This document shows positions 32,701-43,663 of a DNA stretch of 64,000 nt, one piece after another. This stretch comes from Eurosta solidaginis (taxonomy: Eukaryota > Arthropoda > Insecta > Diptera > Tephritidae). The stretch covers positions 434,001 through 498,000 of the forward strand of contig NW_027136914.1 of NCBI RefSeq assembly GCF_040869045.1, in the 5' to 3' direction. The number at the start of each line of letters is the position of its first letter. Position 1 is the stretch's first letter. The notes beneath the pieces are model-generated. The model was not told where the DNA came from. It worked only from the letters and a program-made list of their open reading frames with translations, and searched no databases. Position numbers and translations under genes: made by a program.

Positions 32701-33702
32701 AATAAGGGTTTTTTTTTTTCAATGCCGCAGAACTGTTGTGAACTGCTTAATTGGTGTTGGATCGGGTTAGTGTTGTTGTTTAAGTGTATCAAAAATAGGA
32801 GAACAATACCGAGGATGTGTATTTAATGTGACATTATGTGTGAATTCCCAACTTACATGTTGTTGGGATTTAAGGTAACGATTTGGTTATGTCAGCATTA
32901 TGAGTTGTGGAAATTTGGTGCTGTCGGGATCATGTATTTCGGGAATTTGAATACCATGATATTGAATATAGGGATTTCCTATGTCGAAATTGTGCTCTAC
33001 AGCCACCTTAAAAACCCCCATTAACAATGACCTATGTAATGAAACAACTTCGCAATCTTGAAAAATACTGCGGTTTACCCATGGCTTACCCCACTAGCAG
33101 TTTCTAGATCTGAAAATTCGTGTTGACGTGATCTTTTACACCTTACAGCCCTACGCTTGGTTTTGCATCATATCTACTTGGTTGGTCAAGTGCAATTTTT
33201 GTCTATGCAAGTTTGTACGATCTTGTTATTGATATGAGATCGACAGAGTATACGAAAGATCATTCCGGCTCCAAAGGCTTACATTACTTTTAGAACAAAA
33301 TTATATAAAAAATGTTCCTTAAAATAGAAGGTTTTAAGTACTTAATCTATTGTAACAAATGTTATGAATTCCAGATGTTTCTGCACGTAGTAGTACTTCA
33401 CAATTACAATACCCGCGTACTCCACTTATAGCGTGTTAAGGTAAAGTTGATTGAACATCGCTTGTACCGCGCTGCTTTTATCCTATCAGCACTCCTCGCT
33501 TGCCTTTTTCTCCCACGGTCTAGACTTTTCGCGAATAGCCGCCTCAAATAGTTGCTTATTTATTTCTCATTTATCTACATCTTATTGGCTTTAACTACAT
33601 ACATGTATATCTTTTGATTAGGCATATGGCCATATAAGCACTTTATTGCAGTCTACAGGTGTGTGAAATACTCTTCGTTGCCTTCTATGGATGCGTGTAT
33701 AT
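32701..33702. other. No gene recognised
   Basis: AT-rich. The phrase near 33005-33050 (AAAAACCCCCATTAACAATG then CCTATGTAATGAAA) loosely resembles 37818-37853, suggesting an unidentified old repeat. Confidence 0.3.
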
Positions 33703-34137
33703 TAGGGTGGTTCGATTTGTATAGACGAAAATTAACACATATCGCGCCATCGATTTTTCCATAGGATTTGGATTCAGTAAAAAAAGTTCAACTACGCATA
33801 CCCAAAAAAATAATTTTCGACCCTGCGAAATTTCATTTTAAAAATTCTTCTAAATCTCCATAAAAGAATTTTTTTCAAAAAACTGCATTTACCATCGTCT
33901 TTGGCGCATGAATTCACTTGGGACTATGGCAAACGACACGAAATAAAATACATAAAAAATGATTTGGAGCCTTGAAAATGAAAAACAAAATGCATAAAAT
34001 ATCAAATAGAATGGACGAAATTTCGCTGACTTGAAAATTATTTTTTTGGGTATGCGTAGTGGAACTTTTTTTCCTGAGCCCAAATCCTATCGAAAAATCG
34101 ATGGCGCGATATCGGTTAATAAATCGACCCACCCTAG
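33703..34137. mobile_element. Foldback MITE, 435 bp
   Basis: Two long inverted arms run inward from TTAGGGTGGTTCGATTTGTA on the left and CGACCCACCCTAG on the right. They share ATCGCGCCATCGATTTTTC and CTACGCATACCC, and the element is flanked by TA. No coding is present. A one-sided relative lies at 59690-59905. TA flanks are typical of mariner-type targets, but the transposase source is unknown. Confidence 0.75.
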
Positions 34138-35025
34138 TATATATAGCTTAATGTTGTCCTAAAGCATGTTTTTACTAGCATAACAATAATGCATCGAAAT
34201 TGCTAACACCTATTAACTAATTTTAGAAAATGTAAAATACCATCCTTTGACAAATGTTGGCTGGCGGTGAGTGTCCGCTCAAGGGAGGTTTCACCGTACT
34301 TACATAGTCCTTTGTGCATTTTTTTCTTTGCATTTGTTTTTATCGCAATCCTACTTACATTTTTTTCATCTGTACTTATGTATGTTCACCACAAATACCA
34401 AGAATAATCTAATATACCGTTTTTTACTTATTCGCTATGGTCACTTACGTGGTATTTAATACACATGTTTAAGTGTCGTAGCCGCACTTGTATGTACTTT
34501 GTAAACTAAATTTTTTTCCTTGACATACACAAGTGAGCTTTTGTAAAAAAAATTGCCATCATAAAAAGTTTGAGCTCGCCCAATTAGTCTTGATTAGATT
34601 AAAGTGTTTGCTTTTTTCTAGTTTGACATTCTTTTACTTTTACATACATTTGTATATATACACATGTCTACATACATATGTATATGTGCAACACTTAACT
34701 GTCTTACGTTTTTCGTTTGAAGTGACTCCCAAGGGACTGTGTCTAATTCGCTTTCAAACATGCTTTATGAACTTTTTTTTTTTTGATATGAGATTGCTTA
34801 GCACTCAAAATTGTTTGGTGATAATGACAAAGTTTAACATATACAATTTATGCCTTAATATGACGTAAATTGTCTTAAAGTGTACGACATGTAATTCTTG
34901 GGAAAAAATATATAATAATAGAATACAAATATGTAGTCCTCGAAAAAGTTTTGCAGTTTCTCTCTTCCCATATTTATTTTAGGCCAATTAAGACGCACAA
35001 GATAGCCAAATAATTGGACGTAGGG
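34138..35025. other. No gene recognised
   Basis: AT-rich intergenic sequence with T-runs. The 111-codon frame at 34533-34868 is low-complexity and not convincing. Confidence 0.35.
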
Positions 35026-36229
35026 TTTTTTATACCCAGTTGTACTTGAATACAGGGTTTTATAACTTTGATTTGATAACGGTTGGTTGTACAGGTATAA
35101 AGGTATCGATATAGATATAGACTTCCATATATCAAAATCATTACTATAGAAAAAAATTTGTTTGAGCCATGTCCGTCGGTCTGTCCGTCCGCCGTCCGTC
35201 TGTCCGTGAACACGATAACTTGAGTAAATATTGAGATATCTTCACCAAATTTGGTACACGAGCATACCTGGGCCCAGAATAGATTGGTATTGAAAATGAG
35301 CGAAATCGGATGATAACCATGCCCACTTTTTATATATATAACCTTTTGGAAAACACAAAAAAACTGATTATTTAGTAAATAATACACCTAGAATGTTGAA
35401 ATTTGTTTCTGGACTGATATTGAGACTTTTCATAAAAATTTTAAAAAATTGTTTAAAATGGGCGTGGCACCGCTCACTTGTGATAAAGTCAATTTCACAA
35501 ATCAATGAAAAATGTTAAACCTATTGTAACAAAAATCGGCAGAGAGGTTGCCTTTACTATAAGGAATGTTTTTAAGAAAAATTAAAGAAATTGGCCACGC
35601 CCACTTTTATATAAAAGGTTTTTAAGGTAGCGGCCACCGTGGTGCGATGGTAGCGTGCTCCGCCTACCACACCGTATGCCCTGGGTTCACACCCCGGGTA
35701 AAGCAACATCAAAATTTTCCAATATACATCATCAAAATTTTAGAAATAAGGTTTTTCAATTAGAATTTTTCTAAGCGGGGTCGCCCCTCGGCAGTGTTTG
35801 GCAAGCGCTCTGGATGTATTTCTGCCATGAAAAACTCTCAGTGAAAACTCATATGCCTTGCAGATGCCGTTCGGAGTCGGCATAAAATATGTAGGTCCCG
35901 TCCGGCCAAGCAAGAGGAGCACGACGCAAATTGGAAGAGAAGCTCGGCCTTAGATCTCTCGGAGGTTATCGGGCCTTACATTTATTTTTTTTATTTTTTA
36001 AAAGGGTCGTGGATGAATAAAATGAGCTCTAATAAGCTTTATATCAATGGTATTTCATTTCCCAAGTGGATTTATAACAACAAATAGGAAAACTTCAAAT
36101 TTTAAAAAATGGGCGTGGCACCGACCCTTATATGACTAAGCATACAAAACAAATAACAACAGCATTTTAAGTGTACAGCTGGGTATATAATGTTCGTTTT
36201 CACCCGAACTTAGACTTCCTTATTTGCTT
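35026..36229 (+). mobile_element. Helentron/DINE-like element, subfamily B
   Basis: The 5' end TATACCCAGTTG lies at 35031. It is followed by the shared GATAACGGTTGGTTGTACAG block, the GTCCGTC tract, a GGGCGTGGCACCG module, and the 3' terminus at 36185-36229 (GTTCG...CCGAACTTAG then CTTCCTTATTTGC). It aligns with 66-1200 along most of its length. A SINE interrupts it at 35626-35993. Confidence 0.7.
35626..35993 (+). mobile_element. tRNA-derived SINE
   Basis: The head is tRNA-like: GTGGTGCGATGGTAGCGTGC is the A-box region, and TGGGTTCACACCCC 30-odd bases later is the B box within a T-arm-like stem. A conserved body follows (AAGCGGGGTCGCCCC, GCCGTTCGGAGTCGGC) and a T/A-rich tail. It splits a Helentron B module that is continuous at 2255-2290; a short TTTTAA-type duplication may flank it. 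SINEs are transcribed by RNA polymerase III and mobilised by a LINE. It is not a functional tRNA gene: the cloverleaf does not close and the body is appended. Confidence 0.8.
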
Positions 36230-36430
36230 TAATTTTAAATTAGCAAAAAATAAATAAAATAAAGACTTGCAAATAGCCAAATTAAACATAAGATTGTTGA
36301 TGCGATGAACTTATAAGCTGTCATGGCTATTTTATCTAAATCAGTTTCATAAAATAGGAAAATAAATTTGACGAAAATTACATTGATCAGGAGATAAAAA
36401 GAATACTGAAAGCAAGCGCTTTTTATACTT

Positions 36431-37390
36431 CCCTGCAAAAAATGCGATTAGTCTAGGATGAATCCGGGTTGAGTCGAAAAGAAGTACGCGACTAACTTCA
36501 GAATTGGTCTTGTTGTATGAGTTGAACTGTTCCCCTTTGTTTGAGCATGTCCTATGAAGAGACTAATTGTACCTATTTTTACCCGAAAGTGGTCGATGGG
36601 ACCAATCCCCTATGTACCCATGTGGGAACATATGAAGACTAGTCGCTTTTCGGTTCAAGAATTAGTCAAAAAATTAAGTACGTTGAGTTAGTAGTAGCAG
36701 AGGGAGGTGCTTGATTTTTTTAATAAAATTATCTTTAATAAAACGAAAATTCTTCATTTTCCTCAATGGAAAAATTATTCCAGGCCAACAGTTATGTACA
36801 AATTTATAAGAATATGAAATATCTACATATATTAAACCGCAAACCGAAAAGTTGACAGTTGTTTATGATCCTGTATACCGTTCCAAAATAATAATAATAT
36901 TGTTTTTTCGCGGTATATATCCGGGGAAATTAGGCCCGTTTCTATTCCAATATGACTCCGAATGAATCTGCTAATGCAAATGGCTTTTTTTACAGAGAAG
37001 GTTTTCATGGCAGAAACACAACGGAAGGGTTTTACAAGTCACCAAATCTATTTGATGTAAGTTGTTCGTCCGCTTTTGAAAAAGAAACAAAAAAAATTCT
37101 CCGAAAATTTAACCCTAACTTCGGCGTAATCGTTAAGTCCTAGCAATTTATATTAGGTACAGAGCTCCGCGTTTTTCTTAAATAATTCAATTCAATCACC
37201 TGTAATCTTTTTTGTTCCACTCACTTCGTGGGCGTTTTTCTATTAATATTTCTTAAACGTGGATTTCAAACTTAAAAAACCCAACTGTACCCGAAAGGGA
37301 TTAAAAGGGATCAAATAGCTCCAAGTGTAGACAAAAGAGACAATCAGAGACCAATCTTTTTAGGAATTCATAGCACGATTTTTTGCAGGG
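36431..37390. mobile_element. TIR element, family D
   Basis: Ends are inverted repeats CCCTGCAAAAAATGCGATTA (left) and ATTTTTTGCAGGG (right). Internally the right arm carries AGAGACCAATC and CCGAAAGGGAT phrases that recur inverted at 53375-53560 and 55950-56060. No transposase coding remains. I could not find a clear target-site duplication, so the superfamily is open. Confidence 0.5.
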
Positions 37391-38285
37391 TTGCTACAGT
37401 ATACAATCCTAATGGTAACTCGTAACCTTGGAAGAGAACGCAGCCTTGCGCATAACCTTAGCCATGCAAGGGACTGTAACTGAGATCAAAACAATAGGTG
37501 TAGTTTTGTTGTATTAGCAGTGTTTCCAGCCATTCACTAGGTAGGTGCGATAACTCAAAATCTGTCATCAAGGTCCTCCAATGGGAGTCGAAGGAAACTA
37601 GCACTTTCAAAAGGGGCAAACCATTGAGGATTTGTTGTTAGAGGTGTAGATTACACATTACATCAGAAAAGTTTGTTGATGTTTCATATGTGTTATGTTA
37701 CATAACACATACTAGACATATATTACGTAGGTAAAGTTGCTGCCCGGTCCATGAGGACCCCACATAGACTGAGTGAGTCCGAAGTGTTACCAGAAGTTTG
37801 CTTTAACGATCAAACTGAAAACCCTTATCAAAAACCAGGACCTATGTCATGAAATAGACAGATGAAGATTTCGTTGCAGTTTTGTATTCAAGAAAAAATG
37901 TTTGAAGCATGCGCTTTGAAGGTAAGAGTGTTACCACAACAATTCTTGGCGTAACACCATCGACCATTGGTCGGTTACTGTACCAGATGACGCGAGATTA
38001 AGAAACCAGAAAATCTGGGGCATTGTTATTTATTTAAAAAATTGGTTCGTTTATGGAAGAGCGATTACATTTTACACTCGTCGGCATAGGAAATAATTGA
38101 GGGGAAGGCAACTTTGATATGTAGTAACTAAATAGAAGTGGGGGCGAGAACATCATGCTGTGGCGCCCCCTGTTTAATGCTCCTAGGTTTTTGGTTTCGT
38201 TATTAAATTGAACTGACGTTCGGCCGACCATTAAGATAAATTATGGTACATCTTTATAAACAAGAGGAAAGGAGTGAACCTTCTA
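37391..38285. other. No gene recognised; small palindrome
   Basis: A short palindrome TATGTGTTATG...CATAACACATA is centred near 37696. Otherwise nothing was identified. Confidence 0.35.
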
Positions 38286-38289
38286 TGCC

Positions 38290-38690
38290 TTGAAGTAGCG
38301 TGGCGTATTTAATTCAGTCAAAATCTTTTAACAGGCCAAAAGCTTTGCTGATGAATGGCTAAATGAACATTTTCTATGAAATTAGGAAGCTGGTAGGTTT
38401 CCAACATCTTTGCTACATGCGAGAAGAGTGATATCGGTCGATATAACTCACCTGCGTAAACTGGTTTTCCAGGCTTTAGTAGTGGAATTACGATTGCCAT
38501 ATGGCATTCTCCGGGAATCGTATCTAAATGACTTCAACTAAAGGTTGAAAACGTGCATCGGGGGCTTACTTCCTCATCGCCAAGGTTTTTCAGGGTAGGA
38601 AGGGCTATATTAGGTTAGAGGGCTTTGTCTTTTTAATGGCTTGTTTAAACTCTGTGGGGGTGATGGCAATAGGCCTCACGCCGTTTTTGT
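38290..38690 (-). pseudogene. Non-LTR RT relic
   Basis: On the minus strand TEFKQAIKKTKPSN and LKNLGDEEV are followed by a frame reading MAIVIPLLKPGKPVYAGELY, then RPISLFSHVAKMLE and LAIHQQSF. This is the RT motif 1-2 region (IPLLKPGK, YRPISLLS...AK.LE) of Jockey/CR1-like pol. Stops and frame changes flank it. Confidence 0.6.
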
Positions 38691-39205
38691 ATTATGGCCC
38701 GTCTGCTTGCACGACGTCTAGCCTTGCTACTAAAGGATACATTGCAAATTGTTCGCTACAATTACCGGTAGCATAACTTGGGTTGCAATACAACAATGTA
38801 ACCATAAATGTTACAGCTAGTGTAGCCTTCACATTTATCTTAACGCAAACCTGACCAAAAAAGTAGTGGATATCGGTTTTAAAGCACAAGATTAACCAAA
38901 ACTTTAACCATATGGGGAAAACGTTAAAAATAATTATTGCCGTAGCTGAAAATCTGTTAGTTAGCATAATCGCAATTCTTGACATTGAAGTGAGGTTTTA
39001 TCATCACCTCGTAAACTAAAAGTTCCAGCTCGAGTAAACAAAGAGTTGCAGCCAGGCAAACCGGGCGAATCAAATAGTTTTAAAATTTTTTGAGAGTTAC
39101 GTGGTTCTGTTGAAAATGTGCACTTACTGTCTCGTGCCGCTATGAAATCGATGAAGTTGTGATGCATGCTGAGTCACTTGTCGTTAATGTTCTATGGGTT
39201 TTATG
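38691..39205. other. No feature seen
   Basis: No recognisable coding or repeat. Confidence 0.3.
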
Positions 39206-42200
39206 TTTTTTATACACAGTTGAGCAGAGCTCACAGAGTATATTAACTTTGATTGGATAACGGTTGGTTGTACAGGTATAAAGGAATCGAGATAGATATA
39301 GACTTCCATATATCAAAATCATCAGGTTCGAAAAAAAATTCCATTGAGCCATATCCGTCCGTCCGCCCGTCTGACCGTTAACACGATAACTTGAGTAAAT
39401 TTTGAGGTATCTTTATGAAATTTGGTATGTAGGTTCCTGGGCACTCATCTCAGATCGCTATTTAAAATGAACGATATCGGATAATAACCACGCCCACTTT
39501 TTCGATATCGAAAATTTCGAAAAATCGAAAAAGTGCGATAATTCATTACCAAATATGGATTAAGCGATGAATCATGGTGGGTGAGTTGAACTTATGACGC
39601 AGAATAGAAAACTAGTAAAATTTTGGACAATGGACGTGGCACCGCCCACTTTTAAAAGAAGGTAATTTTGAAGTTTTGCAAGCTGTAATTTGGCATTCGT
39701 TGAAGATATCATGATGAAGTTTGGCAGGAACGTTACTCTTATTACCATATGTCAGCTTAATAAAAATTAGCTAAATCGGAGAACGACCACGCCCACTTTT
39801 TAAAAAAAAATTTTTTTTAATTCAAATTTTAAAAGAAAAGTTAATATCTTTACAGTATATAAGTAAATTATGTCAACATTCAACTCCAGTAATAATATCG
39901 TGCAACAAAATATAAAAATAAAAGAAAATTTCAAAATGTGCGAGGCTCCGCCCTTTTTCATTTAATTTGTCTAGGATACTTTTAATGCCATAAGTCGAAC
40001 AAAAATTTACCAATCCTGGTGAAATTTGGTAGAGGCTTAGATTCTAGGGCGATAACTGTTTTCTGTGAAAAAGGGCGAAATCGGTTGAAGCCACGCCCAG
40101 TTTTTATACACAGTCGACTTTCTGTCCTTCCGCTCGGCCCTTAACACGATAACTTGAGCAAAAATCGATATATCTTTACTAAACTCAGTTCACGTACTTA
40201 TCTGAACTCACTTTGCATTGGTATAAAAAATGGCCTATATCCGACTATGACCACGTCCACTTTTTCGATATCGAAAATTACAAAAAATGAAAAAAAAAAA
40301 ATGTCATAATTATATACCAAATACGAAAAAAAGGATGAAATATGGTAATTGTATTAGTCTATTGACGTAAAATATAACTTTAGAAAAAACTTGGTAAAAT
40401 GGGTGTGACAACTACCATATTAAGTGTAAGAAAATGAAAAAGTTTTGCAGGGCGAAATCAAAATCCCTTGGAATCTTGGAAGGAATACTGTTCGTGGTAT
40501 TACGTATATAAATAAATTAGCGGTATCCGACAGATGATGTTCTGGATCACCCTGTTCCACATTTTTGTCGATATCTCGAAAACGCCTTCACATATAAAAC
40601 TAATGGCCACTCCCTTTTAAAACCCTCATTAATACCTTTAATTTGATAACCATATCGTACAAACATATTCTAGAGTCACCCCTGGTCCACGTTTATGGCG
40701 ATATCTCGAAAAGGCGTCCACATATAGAACTAAGGCCCACGCCCTTTTATAATACTCATTAACACCTTTCATTTGATACTCATATCGTACAAACAAATTC
40801 TAGAGTCACCCCTAGACCACCTTTATGGCGATATCTCGAAAAGGCGTCCACCTATAGAACTAAGGCCCACGCCCTTTTAAAATACTCATTAACACCTTTC
40901 ATTTGATACTCATATCGTACAAACAAATTCTAGAGTCACCCCTAGTCCACCTTTATGGCGATATCTCGAAAGGGCATCCACCTATAGAACTAAGGCCCAC
41001 GCCCTTTTATAATACTCATTAACACCTTTCATTTGATACTCATATCGTACAAACAAATTCTAGAGTCACCCCTAGTCCACCTTTATGGCGATATCTCGAA
41101 AAGGCGTCCACCTTTAGAACTAAGGCCCACGCCCTTTTAAAATACTCATTAACACCTTTCACTTGATACCCATATCGTACAAACAAATTCTAGAGTCACC
41201 CCTGGTCCACCTTTATGGCGATATTTCGAAAAGGCGTCCACCTATAGAACTAAGGCCCACGCCCTTTTAAAATACTCATTAACACCTTTCATTTGATACT
41301 CATATCGTACAAACAAATTCTAGAGTCACCCCTAGTCCACCTTTATGGCGATATCTCGAAAAGGCGTCCACCTATAGAACTAAGGCCCACGCGCTTTTAA
41401 AATACTCATTAACACCTTTCACTTGATACCCATATCTTACAAACAAATTCTAGAGTCACCCCTGGTCCACCTTTATGGCGATATTTCGAAAAGGCGTCCA
41501 CATATAGAACTAAGGCCCACGCCCTTTTATAATACTCATTAACACCTTTCATTTGATACTCATATCGTAAAAACAAATTCTAGAGTCACCCCTGGTCCAT
41601 CTTTATGGCGATATCTCGAGACGGCGTCCACATATAGAACTAAGGCGCACGCCCTTTTATAATACTCATTAACACCTTTCATTTGATACTCATATCGTAC
41701 AAACAAATTCTAGAGTCACCCCTAGTCCACCTTTATGGCGATATCTCGAAAGGGCATCCACCTATAGAACTAAGGCCCACGCCCTTTTATAATACTCATT
41801 AACACCTTTCATTTGATACTCATATCGTACAAACAAATTCTAGAGTCACCCCTAGTCCACCTTTATGGCGATATCTCGAAAAGGCGTCCACCTATAGAAC
41901 TAAGGCCCACGCCCTTTTAAAATACTCATTAACACCTTTCATTTGATACTCATATCGTACAAACAAATTCTAGAGTCACCCCATGTCCACCTTTATGGCG
42001 ATATCTCGAAAAGGCGTCCACCTATAGAACTAAGGCCCACGCCCTTTTATAATACTCATTAACACCTTTCATTTGATACTCATATCGTACAAACAAATTC
42101 TAGAGTCACCCCTGGCCCACCTTTATGGCGATATTTCGAAAAGGCGTCCACCTATAGAACTAAGGCCCACGCCCTTTTATAATACTCTTTAACACCTTTC

Positions 42201-43125
42201 ATTTGATATCCGTATTGTACACACGCATTCTAGAGCCACCCCTGGTCCACTTTTATAACGATATTCCGAAAAGGCGTCCACCTATAGAACTAAGGCCCAC
42301 TCCCTTTTAAAACACTTATTAACACCTTTCGTTTGATACCCATATTGTACAAACGCATTCTAGAGTCAACCCTGGTCCACTTTTATAAAGATATTCCGAA
42401 AAGGCGTCCACCTATAGAACTAAGGCCCACTCCCTTTCAAAATACTCATTAACACCTTTCATGATACCCATATAGTACAAACAAATTCTAGAGTCACCCC
42501 ATGTCCACCTTTATGGCGATATCTCGAAAAGGCGTCCACATATAGAACTAAGGCCCACGCCCTCTTAAAATACTTATTAACACCTTTCATTTGATACTCA
42601 TATCGTACAAACAAATTCTAGAGTCACCCCTGGTCCATCTTTATGGCGATATCTCGAAACGGCGTCCATCTATAGAACTTAGGCCTACGCCCTTTAAAAA
42701 TACTCAGTAATACCTTTCATTTGATACTCATATCGTACAAAATAAATTCTAGAGTTACCCCTGGTCCACCATTATGGCGATATCTCGAAAAGGCGTCCAC
42801 CTGTAGAACTTAGGCCCACTCCCTTTTAAAATTATCATTAGCATATTTCATTTGATACCCATATCGTACAAACAAATTCTAGAGTCAAGCCTGGTCCACC
42901 TTTATGGCGATATCCCTAAATGGCGTCCATCTATAGAACTGTGGCCCACTTCCTCTTAAAATACTCTTTAGTACGTTCCATTTGATACACATGTCATACA
43001 AACACATTCCAGGTTTACCCTAGGTTCTTTTAACAACATGGTGATTTTCCCTTACTTTGTCTCCACAGCTCTCAACTGAGTATGTAATGTTCGGTTACAC
43101 CCGAACTTAGCCTTCCTTACTTGTT
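39206..43125 (+). mobile_element. Helentron/DINE-like element A, expanded copy
   Basis: The most complete copy in the window, 3.9 kb. The 5' end TATACACAGTTGAGCAGAGC is followed by the GATAACGGTTGG block and a GTCCGTCC tract. Internal blocks carry GGGCGGAG-type phrases and two TTTTCGATATCG palindromes (near 39500 and 40262). The 130-bp array follows, then the 3' end: CTCTCAACTGAGTAT (inverted match to the 5' end), the stem GTTCGG/CCGAAC around TTACAC, and CTTCCTTACTTGTT. Subterminal inverted repeats, tandem core and a terminal stem-loop match the described plan of Helentron-derived DINEs. There is no coding capacity. Confidence 0.7.
40590..42990 (+). repeat. 130-bp tandem satellite array, ~19 copies
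   Basis: The CACCCCT.G.CCAC phrase recurs at 40676, 40806, 40936, 41066, 41196, 41326, 41456, 41586, 41716, 41846, 41976, 42106, 42236 and 42366, exactly 130 bp apart. Less regular units follow to about 42990. Each unit holds AAGGCCCACGCCC, ATTTGATACTCATATCGTAC and GGCGATATCTCGAAA. Shared variants at 780-bp and 260-bp distances point to duplication of blocks of units. The same unit is present in only two to four copies in other Helentron A elements here. Confidence 0.9.
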
Positions 43126-43663
43126 ATAAAAATATGATCAATAGCAGATTTAGCAGCGCTGAAGTCCCATTAATAAGGGCCAATCAGTTTCTGGTCAGTT
43201 TAGCAAGTAAATTTAGCATATAATTTTATTTAGGAGATAATTAACTTTGCGGGCGTGGAATAAAATTTAAATTTATATTTACTTAAAACCTTTACCCCTT
43301 TTCAAAAAAAATTCGTTCATCATTCAATTTCATAAAACTTTAAAATAACGTTTGCATATAAATTTTTCAATTAAAAGATCTTTATAAGCCAATTATATTA
43401 TTTATGAGCTAGCCGGACCCGTGCGCATCTTGCGCAACAAAATACAAAAGTCGCATATCAAATATCAACAGAAATCAGCTGTTCTATCAATCAATCATCT
43501 ATCAATACAAACTTACATGCGCTTGCGCTGCCACCTGGCGAATGTTGGCAACTGCCGGTGATGCAGTGTTAGTTCTAATCAAATATTCACAATAGTGCCA
43601 TAGTACAAATAGATTTCTTTGTGTGCTCACAATCGTTTATTTTTAACAAATTATTTTAATTAA
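43126..43663. other. Sequence left of the piggyBac element
   Basis: No gene recognised. TTAA at 43660-43663 is the target-site copy of the piggyBac insertion. Confidence 0.4.

Noticed and set aside
34533..34868. 111-codon frame as a gene
   Set aside because: Low-complexity T-rich text yields phenylalanine/leucine runs; no motif seen.
35626..35720. Free-standing tRNA gene
   Set aside because: A and B boxes are present, but the tRNA ends do not pair and the sequence runs into a SINE body and tail.
40590..42990. CRISPR-like array
   Set aside because: Units are contiguous 130-bp copies without unique spacers, inside a eukaryotic transposon.
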